Origin: JBGOUJ01 sp041477005 | GTDB taxonomy: Bacteria > Acidobacteriota > Terriglobia > Bryobacterales > JACQDG01 | Assembly (NCBI GenBank): GCA_041477005.1 | Contig: JBGOUJ010000521.1 | Coordinates: 1 to 5,663 of the forward strand | Reading direction: 5' to 3' | Length of the DNA: 5,663 nucleotides | In this document: positions 4,513-5,663 of the stretch, piece after piece | How positions within the stretch are numbered: position 1 is the stretch's first letter | How the letters are laid out: each line of letters opens with the position of its first letter | Position numbers and translations under genes: made by a program | The notes under the pieces: model-generated | What the model was told of the DNA's origin: nothing | Database searches by the model: none | The model's input: the letters and a program-made list of their open reading frames with translations, nothing else

Positions 4513-5663
4513 ATGCCTTTTCACCGTTTCCCGGCGCTTCTGGCGATCCTGGCGTGTGGCTGCGCTGCCCAGACAGCCGGAGGGCGGATCGGCGGGAAGA
4601 TCCAGGATCCCAGCGGGGCAGCCGTTGCCGGAGCGAGGGTCGAAGCGCAGCAATTGGAAACCGGCCTGACCCGGGCGTCAGAATCGGATGGCGCCGGCGC
4701 GTACATCCTTCCTCTGTTGCCGGTCGGCCCTTATCGCCTCGTTGTTTCCCACCCGGGCTTCCAGACCACCGAACGGCAGGTGCGGTTGGAAGTGGGCCGG
4801 CAGTTGGAGATCGAGATCCGGTTGTCCCTCGATGTGCAGCGGCAAGGCGTGGCCGTCACTGCCGACGCGACGCCGCTCATCGAGCCGCAGAGCGCCGCGC
4901 TGGGAACGATCATCAGCCGAGAAACGCTTTCCGGTCTGCCGCTGAACGGCCGCGAGTTCCTGCAACTGGCGCTGCTGGTGGCCGGCGCGGCGCCGCCGGC
5001 GCCGGGCTCGGAGCTCTCGGGGCAGAACGCCAGCGGCCTTCACCTCAATGGCGCCCGCGAAGCCTCCAACAACTTTCTGCTCGACGGTGTGGACAACAAC
5101 GATCTGTTCATCAACCGGATCGTGGTCAGCCCGCCCCTCGACGGCGTTCGCGAATTCCGGCTGCACGCTTCGAGCTATCAGGCCGAATACGGCCGCAGCG
5201 GCGGCGCCCAGGTCAACGTGCTGACGCAGGCCGGAAGCAACCGCTTTCACGGCGCGCTGTACGATTACCTGCGCAACGCCGCGCTCGACGCCCGCAATTT
5301 CTTCGACGCGCCCGGCCGGCCGATTCCGCAGTTCCAGCGGAACCAGTTCGGCGGAGACGCGGGCGGCCCGATTCGCAAGGACCGCTCCTTTTTCTTCCTC
5401 GGCTATGAAGGTGCGCGGGTGCGGCAGGCTGTGACCAAGACGGCGCGTGTGCCGACAGCGGCGGAGAAGGCGGGTGATTTTTCCGCCGGCTCCCAGCCGG
5501 TCCTCGATCCGCTCACCCAGCAGCCCTTTCCCGGCAACCGGATTCCGGCCGACCGCCTGGACTCGATCGGCTCCGCCCTCGCCCGCTACTGGCCCGACCC
5601 GAACCGCAACGACGCGGCGCAAAACCTGGTCTCGGCGCCGGTCGCATCCACGCGGATGGACCA
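4513..5663 (+). CDS. TonB-dependent outer-membrane receptor, N-terminal part (runs off the window)
   Basis: Only the first 383 codons are present. The frame is open to the window end. In Acidobacteria such receptors are usually around 1000 residues or more, so most of the barrel is missing. Residues 1-19 look like a signal peptide (basic HR, then PALLAILACGCAA) with cleavage before Q20; the cysteines at 15 and 17 make a lipoprotein an alternative. Residues about 24-108 form a carboxypeptidase-regulatory-like (CnaB-type) domain with the 'DPSGAAVAGA', 'GAY' and 'GPYRL' marks. Residues about 118-240 are the plug, with GLPLNGREF (141-149), LHLNGAR (176-182) and LLDGVDNND (189-197). Then come barrel-start motifs including FHGALYDYLRNAALDARNFF (245-264), NQFGGDAGGPI (277-287) and SFFFLGYEG (292-300). 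The family imports polymers or chelates through the outer membrane using TonB energy; the ligand is unknown. An in-frame ATG at 4453 would add 20 residues but spoils the signal peptide and overlaps the -10-like element. The gene is divergent from the lipoprotein gene. Confidence 0.92.
   Translation, partial: MPFHRFPALLAILACGCAAQTAGGRIGGKIQDPSGAAVAGARVEAQQLETGLTRASESDGAGAYILPLLPVGPYRLVVSHPGFQTTERQVRLEVGRQLEIEIRLSLDVQRQGVAVTADATPLIEPQSAALGTIISRETLSGLPLNGREFLQLALLVAGAAPPAPGSELSGQNASGLHLNGAREASNNFLLDGVDNNDLFINRIVVSPPLDGVREFRLHASSYQAEYGRSGGAQVNVLTQAGSNRFHGALYDYLRNAALDARNFFDAPGRPIPQFQRNQFGGDAGGPIRKDRSFFFLGYEGARVRQAVTKTARVPTAAEKAGDFSAGSQPVLDPLTQQPFPGNRIPADRLDSIGSALARYWPDPNRNDAAQNLVSAPVASTRMD

Noticed and set aside
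4183..4653. N-terminal extension of the lipoprotein to the in-frame ATG at 4653
   Set aside because: It would bury the lipoprotein signal peptide and lipobox 157 residues inside the protein and would overlap the start of the receptor gene. The extra sequence has no protein-like features.
4678..5622. Reverse-strand frame of 314 codons opposite the TonB receptor
   Set aside because: The forward strand encodes unmistakable plug and receptor motifs throughout. The reverse frame shows no family features.

Overview
The window is GC-rich bacterial DNA that most resembles an acidobacterium of the Solibacter/Bryobacter type (order Bryobacterales). This is an inference from gene content. It rests on an Oar-like TonB-dependent receptor with an N-terminal carboxypeptidase-regulatory-like domain and a 'GLPLNGR' plug motif, a long lipoprotein of the Pirellula/Verrucomicrobium 'membrane-bound dehydrogenase + HEAT + CxxCH' type, and a Tat-exported amidohydrolase. 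No RNA gene, mobile element, CRISPR array or phage-like feature is visible.

Layout. Positions 1-242 hold no convincing gene. They contain an AT-richer patch, two small hairpins, and a good sigma70-like promoter just before gene 1. Gene 1 (243-1157, +) encodes a Tat-exported metal-dependent hydrolase of the amidohydrolase-2 type. Sixteen bases later it meets gene 2 tail to tail. Gene 2 (4182-1174, -) encodes a 1002-residue lipoprotein with an N-terminal beta-propeller dehydrogenase-like domain, a HEAT-like helical middle and a C-terminal single-heme cytochrome domain. A 330-bp intergenic region (4183-4512) separates it from the divergent gene 3 (4513 to beyond the window end, +). Gene 3 encodes the first 383 residues of a TonB-dependent outer-membrane receptor.

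How they may work together. All three products are predicted to leave the cytoplasm, each by a different signal: Tat, Sec/signal peptidase II, and Sec/signal peptidase I. One reading is a cell-envelope set for taking up and oxidising or hydrolysing an organic substrate. The sequence does not identify a substrate, and the three genes are not one operon, so this is only inference. None of the three starts has a clear Shine-Dalgarno sequence. Two have a -10-like element so close to the ATG that the mRNA would be nearly leaderless.

I found no clear evidence of an undescribed system. The most checkable observations are the near-leaderless starts, a perfect dyad inside the gene 1 promoter spacer, the tight convergent junction, and a (CTGC)3 repeat directly before the receptor start codon.
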